This document shows, in pieces, positions 48,949 through 59,393 of a stretch of 64,000 bases of DNA. The notes under the pieces are model-generated. The model did no database searches. It saw only the letters and a program-made list of their open reading frames with translations, and was not told the origin of the DNA. The DNA lies in assembly GCA_009733775.1 (NCBI GenBank), contig WOGZ01000069.1, positions 1-64,000 on the forward strand, written 5' to 3'. The stretch comes from Alectoria sarmentosa (lineage: Eukaryota > Ascomycota > Lecanoromycetes > Lecanorales > Parmeliaceae). Numbering within the stretch: position 1 is the first letter of the stretch; each line of letters begins with the position of its first letter. The position numbers and the translations under genes are program-made.

Positions 48949-49560
48949 ATGGACGAAACATTCACCCTCCTTCCCATCCAAATGGACCCCACCAGCAAAT
49001 CCCTCTCCTCCCCCACCCCCACCCTCTCCGCCGACCTCACAGCCCTCAACACCCTCCACCGCGCCATCCTCTCCCTCCCCAACCAAGTCCCCCCTCCCCC
49101 CACAAACATCAACCCCAAGCGCTCCGCCCAGATACAGAAAATGCGCGACCAAGGCAACACCTCCCTCCGCACCTCCAAGTCCTCCCCCTCGGCCACTCAG
49201 GCGCAGGAAGCGATCAAACTGTACACCTATGGCATCGAGATGGCGCTTGGAAGGCCGAGCTGGGAACAGAGCGCCATGGTGAAGGAGGAGGCGGGGGTCC
49301 TGTTTGCGAATCGCGCGCAGGCGTACATGGCCGCGCAGATGTGGCCCGAGGGGGCGAGTGATGCGGAGACGAGTGTGGAACTGAAGAGGCAGGGCAACGG
49401 CAAGGCGTGGTGGCGGAGGGGGAGGTGTCTGTGTGAGATGGGGAGGTGGGAGGAGGCGAGGAGGTGGGTGCAGAGTGGGTTGGAGGTGGAGGGGAATGAA
49501 CAGGATCTGTCGGCGCTCTCGAAGGAAATTATTGTTCATATGGAGAAGAGCGATAAATGA
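48949..49560 (+). CDS. sec72: ER translocation protein Sec72 (TPR)
   Basis: A single exon of 203 aa starts MDETFTLLPIQMDP, the conserved beginning of filamentous-fungal Sec72 proteins. A Pro-rich segment (NQVPPPPTNINPKRSAQI) is followed by TPR helices: MRDQGNTSL, AIKLYTYGIEMALGRPSWE, LFANRAQAYMAAQMWPEGASDAE and AWWRRGRCLCEMGRWEEARRWV. There is no signal peptide or membrane span. In yeast, Sec72 is the cytosolic non-essential subunit of the Sec62/Sec63 complex, docking Hsp70 tails for post-translational translocation at the Sec61 channel. The coding strand is unusually C-rich in its first 200 bp. Confidence 0.93.
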   Translation: MDETFTLLPIQMDPTSKSLSSPTPTLSADLTALNTLHRAILSLPNQVPPPPTNINPKRSAQIQKMRDQGNTSLRTSKSSPSATQAQEAIKLYTYGIEMALGRPSWEQSAMVKEEAGVLFANRAQAYMAAQMWPEGASDAETSVELKRQGNGKAWWRRGRCLCEMGRWEEARRWVQSGLEVEGNEQDLSALSKEIIVHMEKSDK

Positions 49561-50866
49561 AGAGAGGGATCCAGGTCGGGGTGAGTGGGAAGGAGGACCA
49601 TGATCACTCTGAACGGTCTGCGATATCATGCATCGCGACGGAGTTGGACATCACTATCAAAGGAAAGGAGCAACGACCACCAATCTTGATATCTCGGCCA
49701 CATCTCCGCCTCGTTGCACAGCACTTGATTGCTCTGATAGATTAAATCATCAACCATCATCATCATCCACAACCCGCCCTCCCCCCCTTCCCAACCCCAA
49801 AACTCACCTCCCAACCCTTGCCCCCCTCATCCGAACCCCCCCTCTCTCAACCCTCGAGTCTCTATCGCTCGCTCGCCCGCCGCAAAAAAATCCGGCCCTC
49901 GAACGAGCGGGGCGCCTTCGTTTCGTTTCGTTTCGTTTCGTTTCGATCTAGAAAGCAAGAAAGAAAGAAAGAAAAAGAACGACGGCGGCGGCCTACTATA
50001 TTAGAGTACTGCAGCGGTTTGAACAGGGCACTCCTGTTTTTATCGAACAAATCCGATAAGTATCCCAGCTCGCTCGCGAAGCTTTCTTGATCCAAGGATG
50101 TATGCGCGGCCAGTAATGCACAGCGATTGGGAAACCAGACCATGCAGCGCTGCTTTTTTTATTTTATTCCATAGTGGAAGGAACACTCACTGCAAGTGCC
50201 CCCCCAACCCAACCTCCTCACCGCTCTCTGTGATGACGGCCGCCGCCCCTCCACCGCCTAAATACCCCAGCGCCCCGCTTTCCTCTTCTTCTTCTCCTTC
50301 TTCTTCCTCCAATGCCTCCCCAACCAGTCCTCCCCCAACCAACGCTCGCACCAATTCAGTTAATTGGATCTGGGATTGGTGATGGGGAGAGGGATGGAGG
50401 GGGTAAGGGATTAGTGATGGTGATGGGTAAGGGCGGGGAGGGGAAGGGAGAGGAGAGGAGAGGGCGGATACGGATACGGAGGTTGGCAATATGATGAGAT
50501 GAGGGGTTTGGAACGAGGATTTGATGGAGGTTGCGGGAAGAGTCGACTGAGAAATGGGGAGGGGGGGGTGGGTGGTCTTTACAGAGCATTAAGTATGGCG
50601 ATTCTCGGAATCAGGATTCGTGAGGGATGGAAACAGCCATGGAAGTTAAGTAAGATACTTGAGAGATGGGATCTGGGAGGCTACATATCATGTACTTCAA
50701 AGGGGGTCCCGACTATCATCACAGATCTCATCATAACATGGCAGGAGCATTTGTACGTATGTAGCAGGTAGCAGCTCAGGGTGATTGACGACCATCCTTC
50801 GCACCGGCGTGTGAAATGTATATAGAACGTGTAACAGATCTTGAACTAGCACGGCCGAGCCCCTTC
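49561..50866. other. Intergenic, low-complexity rich, no gene seen
   Basis: Contains pyrimidine-rich and polypurine tracts, a TTTCG pentamer repeat (49917-49945), an AAGA-type run (49951-49979) and a TCTTC/GGGAG-rich stretch (50270-50580). Frames found here are low-complexity Pro/Ser or Gly/Glu products and are not called. It includes the 3' flanks of SEC72 and of the kinase remnant. Confidence 0.6.
49917..49979. repeat. TTTCG pentamer run followed by AAGA-type run
   Basis: Six tandem TTTCG-type units end at 49945, then ATCTAG and an AAAG/AAGA run to 49979. These are simple slippage repeats. Confidence 0.92.
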
Positions 50867-52320
50867 TCAACAGCATTGGCGAACCCTACGATGTTCCACG
50901 CCACTACTACTCAGCTTTGATACCAACACGGACGCTTTGGGACGATCCGGAGGCGAGCTCTTCAGCATCGACAATGTCAGATCGGGCACCAATGGGAAGG
51001 TCGTGAAGCCACGCGACTGGAACGGTTCCGTTGCAGGTTTGATATCGTTAAGCCCCTGAGCAATACCGGATCTGTTGTCCTGAACGTAGGTCGCGTAGTC
51101 GTCCTCGTCCTCGAAACCGTCCAGGCCCCATTCCAGGATGGCTCCCAACATCTCGAGGAATACACAGCCGAGAGACAAGATGTCGGCGGCTCGGCTGCGC
51201 TCATCGCCGGCCACGACTTCCGGGGCGCTGTACCGGCGCGTCATACCCGTATTGCCAGCCGTCGCGCTGACGCTGCCCTCGAAATCGTGGGCGATGCCGA
51301 AATCGGTGTAGAGGCTCTTCTCCCCATGGACCAAGAGGTTCTGCGGTTTGATGTCCTTGTGCTTGACATGCTGGGAATGGATGTAGCGCAGCCCTTCCAC
51401 GAGGCAGACTGTCCATTTGACCAACAGCTCAACCTGGTCCGGTCCTTCACGATCCAATTCTTCCATAAAATCCCCAAGGTCCTTGTCGGCCAGAGGCAGG
51501 AGCAGGATCGAAGAGCTTTTGCCACGGCTATAGGAACCAAGGACCTCAACCACATGGATATGGTGGAGTTTCTGCATGATACGGACTTCCTCCAGAAAGT
51601 CTTTTCTTGCCGACGCAGTTGGCGTCTGACACGTCTTACGGACGCAAATGCTGCCATCTGAAAGACTCCTAACCTTCTCTACCATACCACGACCGCCTCC
51701 ACCAATCGCGTCAAGCACCTCGAACGGGGCTTTTCATCTCTCAACAGTTGTATGTGGCTTGCAATCTGATCTCCCAGACTTTCAGAGTGATCATAATTCT
51801 CAAGATCGTTGATGATGTCTTCATACCGGGCGAACTTGGCAGCCTGCAGTGCAGTTCCGTATAATCCGCACCGAATCATGCAATCAGCACCCTTCTCTAT
51901 CAGGAGGACCACGATATCCCTATGGCCATGGTAGGCGGCAGCTTGAAGAGGACTACCCAGGCCTCCACCGGTATAGTTCACTTCGGCACCGTGGGATATC
52001 AGTCGCTTCACAGTCCTTAGTAGTCCCAATGAAGACGCGTAGTGCAGTGCTGAGCAAGTTTCCCACCGTGTTTTATGTGGATTCAGTCTTGAGCTCCATG
52101 GCCTATCAGGATCGAACATTCGAAGCCAATTCACCAGATGGGCGTAAGAAGGGTCCAGTAACTGCTCAACCAACGTGTCTAGTTGATCCAAGTCCTCCTG
52201 CTGCGGAGAATTTCGCACGTGATAAAACCATTCATGGCTAGCGTAGTGGTATAGGGGGAATTGAGCATTCGCAGTGGAGTCCTCAGAGAGTACCTCATGG
52301 CTGGGTGAGTATGGAGACAC
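50867..52320 (-). pseudogene. Ankyrin-repeat + Ser/Thr kinase remnant of NLR type, truncated and frameshifted
   Basis: The 5' part (52320-about 51735) has the post-NACHT segment of fungal NLR-like proteins (FPLYHYASHEWFYHV...WLRMFDPDRPW), then about three ankyrin repeats (SALHYASSLGLLRTVKRLI, GSPLQAAAYHGHRDIVVLLI, GTALQAAKFARYEDII). The 3' part, in another frame (about 51735-50867), is a complete kinase domain: glycine loop IGGGGRGMVEKV, CVRKT, HKDIKPQNLLV, TDFG and YSAPEVV, all catalytic residues kept. The frames meet near 51709-51736, where one base must be lost or gained. Neither part has its own ATG: the ankyrin frame opens after TAA with GTG, and the kinase frame opens after TGA with its first ATG inside the glycine loop. 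No NACHT domain is present upstream, where the opposite-strand gene begins. An assembly error at one base is possible, but the missing N-terminus remains. Confidence 0.75.
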
Positions 52321-53564
52321 TTAAAAATGCAGACTGGAGATGGGCTTTGTTCCAGAAACGAAAGCTTGAGGAGGTACTCGCCGATTTCAAGGTATGGAAT
52401 GCAATGCTGAAAGACCTCGTTTCGATCACGCTCGCTGCTGGCCGAACAGGTAATCGTCGGTCGGTATCGCTGTTTGGCGATCGCGCCAGTGAGGAAGATA
52501 TCAGAAGGCTCGGGGTCGGCGTTCATACTCAACTTCGCAAATTGAATACCTATGAACATACCGATGATACGGATGTCCACCTCCGCGACGTCTCACTTGA
52601 AACGCCAGCGACGACTCAACTTTCGCCTCTCTCATTTGGTGTCTTAACAACAGACGAGAGCGTGCGTGAAAATGTCCTGATAGAGTACAAACCTATAGCT
52701 CACCAGCACAAGCCTGTCGTCGGGGCCAAAGCCAAACAGTCGCTAGCTCCATCTCGTAAAAATACGGAGGCGGTCAGATTGGCTAGCCTCCTGCGCCTGG
52801 CTGGGAAGTCAGAACTCCGCACTTTACCATTCGTGGGATATATCGAAAATACTCTCATGGAGTCGCCGCAGTATGCCTTTCTATTTCGGTATCCCGAAAG
52901 AGCTTTGGAACAGTCCCCCGTCTCTCTCCATGACATGTTGTCCTCCGAGAGCCACGATGCTTCTTTGGAGGATCGGTTTGCAACAGCAAAAAGGGTGGCT
53001 ACGTCTCTGTGGATTTTACACACAGACAATTGGGTCCATAAAAGCATGCGCTCCCAGAGCATTGTCTTTTTCCTCGAGCAAGGCAGCATCATCGCGTACT
53101 GGGACCCGTATCTTGTGAACTTCGAGTACTTGCGCCCGGCCGATCAGAACACGACTTGGACCTGGGATCAAGATGAGGAGAAGAACTTGTACAGGCACCC
53201 TGAGCGTCAAGGTCCGCCAACGAGGTCATTTGACAAGACCCACGATATTTATGCGCTTGGAGTCGTCCTGCTTGAGATCGGCCTCTGGCAGACAGCCTTT
53301 GCGATTCGACAGCACGCAAAGCAAGCCCAGGGGCCTGCCGTGCGCTTTGACAGGTATGATTTGAAAGAAGCCTTCATCGCCTTGGCAAAGCAGCGCCTTA
53401 TTCGAACAATGGGACTTGCGTATCGGGATGCCGTTTTGACATGCTTGATGGGCGATTTCACCTGTAAGGTTCACGACGACGGTTTCGGCATGGAATTCTA
53501 TGAGAAGGTGGTGCAGAGACTAGACGTCAAACGGCTTCTGCTATCTGCAAAGACCACGGCATAG
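52311..53564 (+). CDS. HeLo-associated pseudokinase protein (prion-inhibition/DUF7580-like), N-terminally short
   Basis: 417 aa from ATG 52311 (METLKNADWRW). The N-terminal 40 residues (WRWALFQKRKLEEVLADFKVWN) match the last helices that follow the HeLo domain in fungal HET-S/LopB-type proteins; the roughly 200-residue HeLo bundle is absent. A degenerate kinase fold follows: VLIEYKPI (beta3-like lysine), WVHKSMRSQSIVFF where HRD...N should be (243-254), YLVNFEY in place of DFG (267-273), YRHPERQ and DIYALGVVLLEIG (312-324, structural Asp kept). Without the HRD and DFG aspartates, catalysis is unlikely. Relatives with HeLo plus pseudokinase resemble MLKL, a membrane-acting death effector. The opposite-strand remnant starts only about 10 bp away, so an upstream exon would have to overlap it; truncation by rearrangement is more likely. 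The family name is from memory. Confidence 0.65.
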   Translation: METLKNADWRWALFQKRKLEEVLADFKVWNAMLKDLVSITLAAGRTGNRRSVSLFGDRASEEDIRRLGVGVHTQLRKLNTYEHTDDTDVHLRDVSLETPATTQLSPLSFGVLTTDESVRENVLIEYKPIAHQHKPVVGAKAKQSLAPSRKNTEAVRLASLLRLAGKSELRTLPFVGYIENTLMESPQYAFLFRYPERALEQSPVSLHDMLSSESHDASLEDRFATAKRVATSLWILHTDNWVHKSMRSQSIVFFLEQGSIIAYWDPYLVNFEYLRPADQNTTWTWDQDEEKNLYRHPERQGPPTRSFDKTHDIYALGVVLLEIGLWQTAFAIRQHAKQAQGPAVRFDRYDLKEAFIALAKQRLIRTMGLAYRDAVLTCLMGDFTCKVHDDGFGMEFYEKVVQRLDVKRLLLSAKTTA

Positions 53565-54607
53565 AAATCGTGAAGATGGCTTGGCATTCGTTTGCATTAC
53601 ACTCCTACCACTACGAGGGCAGAAAAGAGGCGTCGAGGGTTTGGTCCGTGTTTGGTTCGTTTGCGCAGCATGATAATAGTGGTAAAAGGCATGGAGGTTA
53701 GAGGCTTCCACCTCCAAAGCATGCCATCAAGGTACAATCGTACCGGTGTAAGGTACTTACTTATATTAGTACCTGCTTTTATGATACGGGACTAGGATAG
53801 CTTCATTTTATCTAACACGGTACCCAAAGTCAAAGCTTCGAATCGAACAGGCTTTCCTTCGGAATCACCATTGCCAGAGCCCTCCCACAATAAATCGACC
53901 CGGACCGTCTCCTCAACGAGCGCATCTTGGCCGCACTGCTACTATCCCTTGCATGTCTATCCACCTCGTCTGCGATTCCTGCACTCTGCCACTCGCTCAT
54001 TTGTAGAACTATCCGACATCGCTTGCATCTCCAGCTCCGCATACAATGTTCCTGTCGCCGCAATCCGCTCACCCGAGGTGGGGGAAACCGATCCGTAATG
54101 GCTTTTGCGGCTCTGGTAATCCGAGCTGGTAGATGGCAGCTCACTCGTTCATCCTAGGGGATGCCGTCCCTTGGGGCCAGTCACCCCGGATCAGCAAAGC
54201 TCGTAGGAGCGTATAGCGGTGCTCATTCTTCACTGGATGGGGGTGGAGGCCGGGGCACGTTTCTGATAGCTTGGCAGCGTCGAGAATCCGTATTCCTTAC
54301 GGCGGAGGAATGTCAGGCTAGTGGGGCAGGTGTGGTTGCAGAGCGATCAGTCTGGTCGGGCTCAATGGGGCCCTTTGAAACGACGGGAAAACGTGGGAAA
54401 GCTTCCGAAAGGGCGTAGAGGCTGCAATTTTGCTAAAATGGTTATGTGCTGCTGTATGTATGTGCAATGCTACTCAAACTCTTTTCCACCTCCTCGCTCA
54501 TGGACCTCTGGTCCTCTGCAGAATGGACGCTGCGAGGAACCACTGAGAACGCCGTGAAATGCAATAAGTACAGTACAACGTAAGCATTGGTACAAATGTA
54601 CAAGCAA
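53565..54607. other. Intergenic between convergent genes, no gene seen
   Basis: Holds the 3' flanks of the pseudokinase and NIPA genes. Short frames (53871-54157 and 54161-54418 plus; 53830-54144 minus) have no recognisable domains. Confidence 0.5.
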
Positions 54608-56648
54608 TCATTGTGGGTTATCGTTTTCATCCCTCTCGTTTGCTTTCCCTTGACTCCCTTCCGGATTCGTATGAACAAAGTCACCAAAAGTAGCAAAATT
54701 AGCACTGACGCTCTGTGATCTGATCGCAGTGTGCGGACGCTCATCGTCGACTTCCACCGCTTCCTCCGGTAATTGGCTTGCCTTCACGGGTATCGAGGCC
54801 GTCTCGCCACCACTCGAAGCTATAGTGGCTCTTTGGGATTTTGATTTGCGGAGCCCCGATGGCCGTCTCCGGGCGGATGGAGAGTCCTGGCCTCGCCGAA
54901 GCTCGTCTGCAACCACGGCACTCAACGAAGATGATAATGGTGAAACATATGGTCCTGGTGTCAGTCGAGCCATGGAGCGCTTTGAGAGGTTCGAGGGCCG
55001 TTTGGGTGCTGATGGGGTGTTGAGCATTGCTGGAGGGTGGGTACGTCGGGCCTCAGACGGTAACAATGGGGATGATATAGCACCGTCACTTGGTCGCGGT
55101 CTACCTGAGGCGGAAACGTGTGCAGTCGACTGCCAAGGGTCCTCGAGTATGGGAGACTCGGTTCCCGACATCCGCGACGATGCAGTTGATGTATGTGAAA
55201 GTAACCTGGGTGGCGGTTCTATCGATGAGGGTCGCCTGTTTACTTGCTGCTTTGATGATCGCCTTGATCCATCGGGTCTGTCAAGGACGAAGCTGACGGA
55301 TGACTTTCTTCGCGTGCGGTCCTCTTGGTTGTTGTCTGCCTCATCTTGGTATGCCTCCTCATCCACTAGTCCTATCGTGTTCTCTTCATCGTCAAGATCG
55401 TCGGCATCCCCTTCGCTATCCTTTCCTGCTCTTCCACTTGTAATCAAATACACTCCCAAGAATGTCAACGCACAGCCTCCAAAAAATTTACCAAAGCGAC
55501 TCGCGTCAGCTGCTTGAAAGTCTCGGTATAACACAGCGCTTCCTATTATGACTGAGATTGTGAAGAGGACGAATTGAACGGGGATAACCTGGGTAGAATC
55601 AAAGTTCTGTAGAGCACGATTGACGTATCGTATTTGGGCCAGTGCCGACACAACAAGTACGAAGATAAGGAGATAGGTGACGGGAAAGGTCAGGGCGCGC
55701 CAGAGAGTATCCGATAGTAGAGACGCGACACCTTTGGTAGACAACGCAGTGTATCCTCCTATTATTCTGGTTAGCTTTGTTTCAATCGAGCGCTTCCAAG
55801 TCATAATCACCACAGAGGGCAACAAGACCCAGATCGATTAAGATCGTCTTCTCCCCATATCTCCCGCTCGCCCATATCAGCACGATGATGACCGCTGCCG
55901 TTATCCCCAAGTACGTCTCGAATTCCCACCGCGTTATTGCTGCCCAGACATCGTGTGGTCCCATCTTCGTTTCCGAGTTCTTTGCACTGAGTACAATCGT
56001 CACTGCACCACCTATGGCAATGACCACTCCCCATAAGTCTCGCTGGCGAAAGCGTTCGTGAAGTAGATATGGGGCTATGATGCAGTTTGACACTAAGGCA
56101 ACCACACCGAGAGGCGAGACAATAGACGCAGGGGCAAAACCGTAGGCGATGAAGTTCCCAGCTTCGCCTGTAGTCATCAAAAATATGCCGGCCCACCAAT
56201 AAAGGGACTTCAAGTACGTTTTCTTCTCTGCTTGGGGCTTTGGCTTTTCCGACTGTTTTATGGTAGAATCCGAGGAGCTGCGAGAGTGCAGATATTCATT
56301 ATGCGCTCCTGGTACATGCGTGTACTCCCCCGTAAGGTTCTCACCATTTGTAGGCTGTCCGTCCTCCAGTGGGGCGTTCAGATTGGCTTGTATCCTATCT
56401 TCTGCAATGCTGCTCTGCTGCGTCCCATAGCCCCTCTGACCATTCTTTGCGTGCCTCGTATTCCATGACTTCTTCTGCTCCTCCTGCTCTCGAGCGAGCC
56501 GTATGTGGGCGTAGCGTTGGACATTAAGGGCAAAGGAGATGAGTATGTTGCCAACGATGGCGGTAACGATGCCGATCAGTGATGACCACTCACGTAGTTT
56601 GGAGCCAGTGCCATTGTCGTCAGCAACGTATAGATGATTCCCCGACAT
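54608..56648 (-). CDS. NIPA-type (DUF803) membrane transporter, probable Mg2+ transport
   Basis: Two exons, 56648-55811 and 55758-54608, joined over a 52-bp intron (GTGATT...ATAATAG) that restores VALCGGYTALSTKGVAS, give 662 aa. The frame is open upstream to 56780 but has no ATG, so I chose ATG 56648 (MSGNHLYVADD), about 25 residues before TM1. About nine hydrophobic segments follow the NIPA pattern: SLIGIVTAIVGNILISFALN, WWAGIFLMTTGEAGNFIAYG, ASIVSPLGVVALVSN, LWGVVIAIGGAVTIVLSA, YLGITAAVIIVLIW, VTYLLIFVLVVSALAQI, VIPVQFVLFTISVIIGS and FFGGCALTFLGVYLITSG. A cytosolic loop (about 50-130) is charged, and the last about 260 residues are a Ser/Pro/Arg-rich tail. Animal NIPA proteins carry Mg2+; the fungal role is inferred. 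An extra 5' exon cannot be excluded. Confidence 0.9.
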
Positions 56649-57242
56649 CGAGGCTGTCGAGGCGGAGCAGTCTCCGGTGGAGCGGCCTCCGGGGAGACGC
56701 TGTTCGAGGCCTTCGGAGCTCAGGCTCAAGGTAGTTCTAGGCTGAGTATTCGACCATTTATACCAGATATCATCAGGCACCCCACGTAAAATGCAGATTT
56801 CGGAAGAGTCATGATCGTCGTTGAGAGACTTTCAAGATGGCTGTTTACAGTCTTGATTCACGACTGGCGGCGAAAAATAAGAGCGTCATTGTCCGAAGAT
56901 CTACCGACCAAGCCAACAGTTCCAGAAAGTGAGGGGCCAGACGGCAGCGAAGGGGAATGGGAAGGATTATGGTGAACGATCAAATTAAACGTATGTCAAG
57001 CTCTACTTACCAGGCATGTGACTATTACAGTGTTCAGTTATAACAAAGCCCTCGAGGAAAGAATATCATGTCTACACCATTCGCACCTCACCTCTTCCAG
57101 AACATATTGTGAGCTGCAGTCTTCGACTCTCCGGCGAGAGAGTCCCCATTATACTACCCCCTTGATTGTTGGGGGGCCAGCTTTCATTGATTCAATATGA
57201 TGATGTCTCATGATTCTTTTGTGAACAAATCTGAAAGTATTC
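56649..57242. other. Intergenic between NIPA and MARVEL genes
   Basis: About 600 bp containing the NIPA promoter and the 3' flank of the MARVEL gene. No repeat, RNA gene or convincing open frame was seen. Confidence 0.5.
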
Positions 57243-58352
57243 CTATATTGATCGGCCATAATCACCCTCTGGAAAGTCGACCCTGCCACCACTAGCATAT
57301 CCACCATGGTCATAAGCCATTGCTAAGTTCTGTCCTGATGTATGTCCTCCAGTCTCTATCGGCAAAGCCTTCAATCTTCCAAGGCTTTTATTGGAGTGGT
57401 GCGTATCGTATTGGGGATTGTTGACGGGATACTGAAAGATTGGCCGGGACTGCGGTCGCGGCGAAGGTTCGTAGGGATATCCGCCGCCATAGTAGCTGGT
57501 GTTGACAGGTTCGAACCCTAGCTCGGCAGGCGCAATGGGTGGCTGCTGCAGATTCCAGGTGATGGGTCCACTCGGATGCGTTTGCTCTTCTGCATTTGTG
57601 TGCACGAATGAGGGTTCCTCTACGTCTGATTGGTTCAGCTGTAAGTTCTCATGATCGCTGAGCTTGTCAATTGTGTCCGCTGAGAAGTCCTGGTCTTCGA
57701 TGGGTAGATGCTCTGCATCTTGGATGGAATAACGAGGTAGGGAATCGTTCTTTCTGTAGTAAGATACACCGTAGATCGAGAAGGCAGCTGTGACGGCAAA
57801 CAGTAGGCTAGAGCCAGGCGTGAGGATTGCTCATCGGATTCAGAGGGGACAATGTCCTTACCATATAATGACAGCCATTATCCATGCATCCTGACCCAGC
57901 TTGCACATGCTCACAGGCCCCCAAGCGAACTTCTCACACAGACTATCTTTGCTTTTCCAATCTTTTGCCGCATGGGATCCCTGTTCGACCCATGCTATCA
58001 GGCAGGCAAAGGCGGCGAGCCAGAGGATGGTATAGACGGCGTCAATGACGGCATGGACGTAGGCATGGGAGAAGCGGCGTATCCGCTGGAAAACAGGGAA
58101 AGCCGTCTGATAGATAAGAGCAGGTATGCAGCACCAGCACTGCAGAGATATTAGACTCTCCCCTTGATAACATGTTTCCTGAGAAGTACTTACCAGAGCA
58201 AAGTAGTACCAAATCCTCCCGTCAAGCTGGCCTCCCTTGGTGAGCATGGCAATGGCCATGGCCCACGCGACGAAGATGGCCAGGGCTTGAATGGCATGGA
58301 TCACGTTCTTCGCGCGCTGATAGTATTGCGCGAACGGGACCATGGCAGACAT
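57243..58352 (-). CDS. MARVEL-like four-TM membrane protein
   Basis: Three exons, 58352-58194, 58139-57862 and 57807-57243, with introns of 54 and 54 bp (GTAAGT...CTGCAG and GTAAGG...CTCTAG), give 333 aa. Both introns interrupt membrane helices, and splicing restores hydrophobic continuity (YYFAL to CWCCIPALIY; AVII to CLLFAVTAAF). Four hydrophobic segments lie at about 18-38, 48-68, 82-106 and 127-152, with the loop between 3 and 4 containing Cys residues, the topology of fungal MARVEL/membrane-associating proteins. The roughly 180-residue C-terminal tail is hydrophilic, acidic, then Gly/Tyr/Pro-rich (YYGGGYPYEPSPRPQ). Such proteins sit in the plasma membrane or eisosome-like domains; the exact role is unknown. 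It is divergent to the CoA-ligase gene. Confidence 0.82.
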
Positions 58353-59393
58353 TAAGTGGTCAAGCTTGGGATGAGCAAAAAGGGAAGAAGCCAGCTGAAC
58401 GTCGCCTCAATTGTGGATTGAAGAGCTGTCGGTCAGGCCAGCAAGGTATGTTTTGTTTCTAGAAATCCGAGACAAATGCAGCAGGGCAGAGAGGCGGATG
58501 TCAGACATATCGGAGAAGGAAGCAGCCTTTGCTGCTGTATTGAATCGATCAAGCCATGATTAAATAGGTATTGATGATGCAGCGGTGGCTCAAGCAATGC
58601 TGTGAAGACGTCTAAGCTGGCGAAGCCTCAACACGACGCAAGCGTCTAAAAATAGAGGGAGCGCCAAGGTTTGGCGGAAGGAAACTCCACTCTTGCTGCA
58701 TCTCCAGCAGCATCTCTCGACCACAATGCAAACACTCACTTTGCCGCAGCTACCATTCTCATTTTCACCATGATCTGACCAGCTTCAACACAATAATGTG
58801 AATGCGATCTTCAATGCACGACTGACCCCTTGACATCGGGAAGCTCTCTGCGTAGTCGTACCGCCGGCTTTGAAAAGATTGGCTCCATCAGCCAACGCTT
58901 TTAAGCGACCAATCTCGGCAAAAAGTGTGCCTGGGCTTTCCCCCCCCGCATGAGATGGCCCGCGTGACGACGTGTGCTAGGAGCAAATGAAGGCATCTGG
59001 CATCTGCTAAAAGGGACTCTAAAAGGATGCCGGGCACCACTTCAGCTTCTAACTTCTATCATACCTAGTCCCAAGAGCAGAGACGTCGAGCGTCTTGATT
59101 GGGACTTTGATAGCGAATTTGGCTGTTTCGATCCTCGCTTCGTGAAACATGCCATGTTATTCTCTGCCCCTCATATGTCCGTTGCCCATGTACTGTGACA
59201 TACTCTCGCAGAAATTCGTCAAGATCTCATCTTACTGACTGTCAATTTGATTGTCTCTCTTCTTGCTTGAGAGGTTGAGCTGATGACAAGAAGTTTCTAT
59301 GTCTGGCATTGAGCTGCTCCGATCTACTCATCCTCTAACATCTATCATTATTCTCATCTTTGGATAACCGTTTTTGAAGCAGTGACCAGCAAC
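58353..59393. other. Intergenic between divergent MARVEL and CoA-ligase genes
   Basis: 1.04 kb with both promoters. No open frame of note, RNA gene or repeat. A short poly-C run lies near 58940. Confidence 0.5.
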
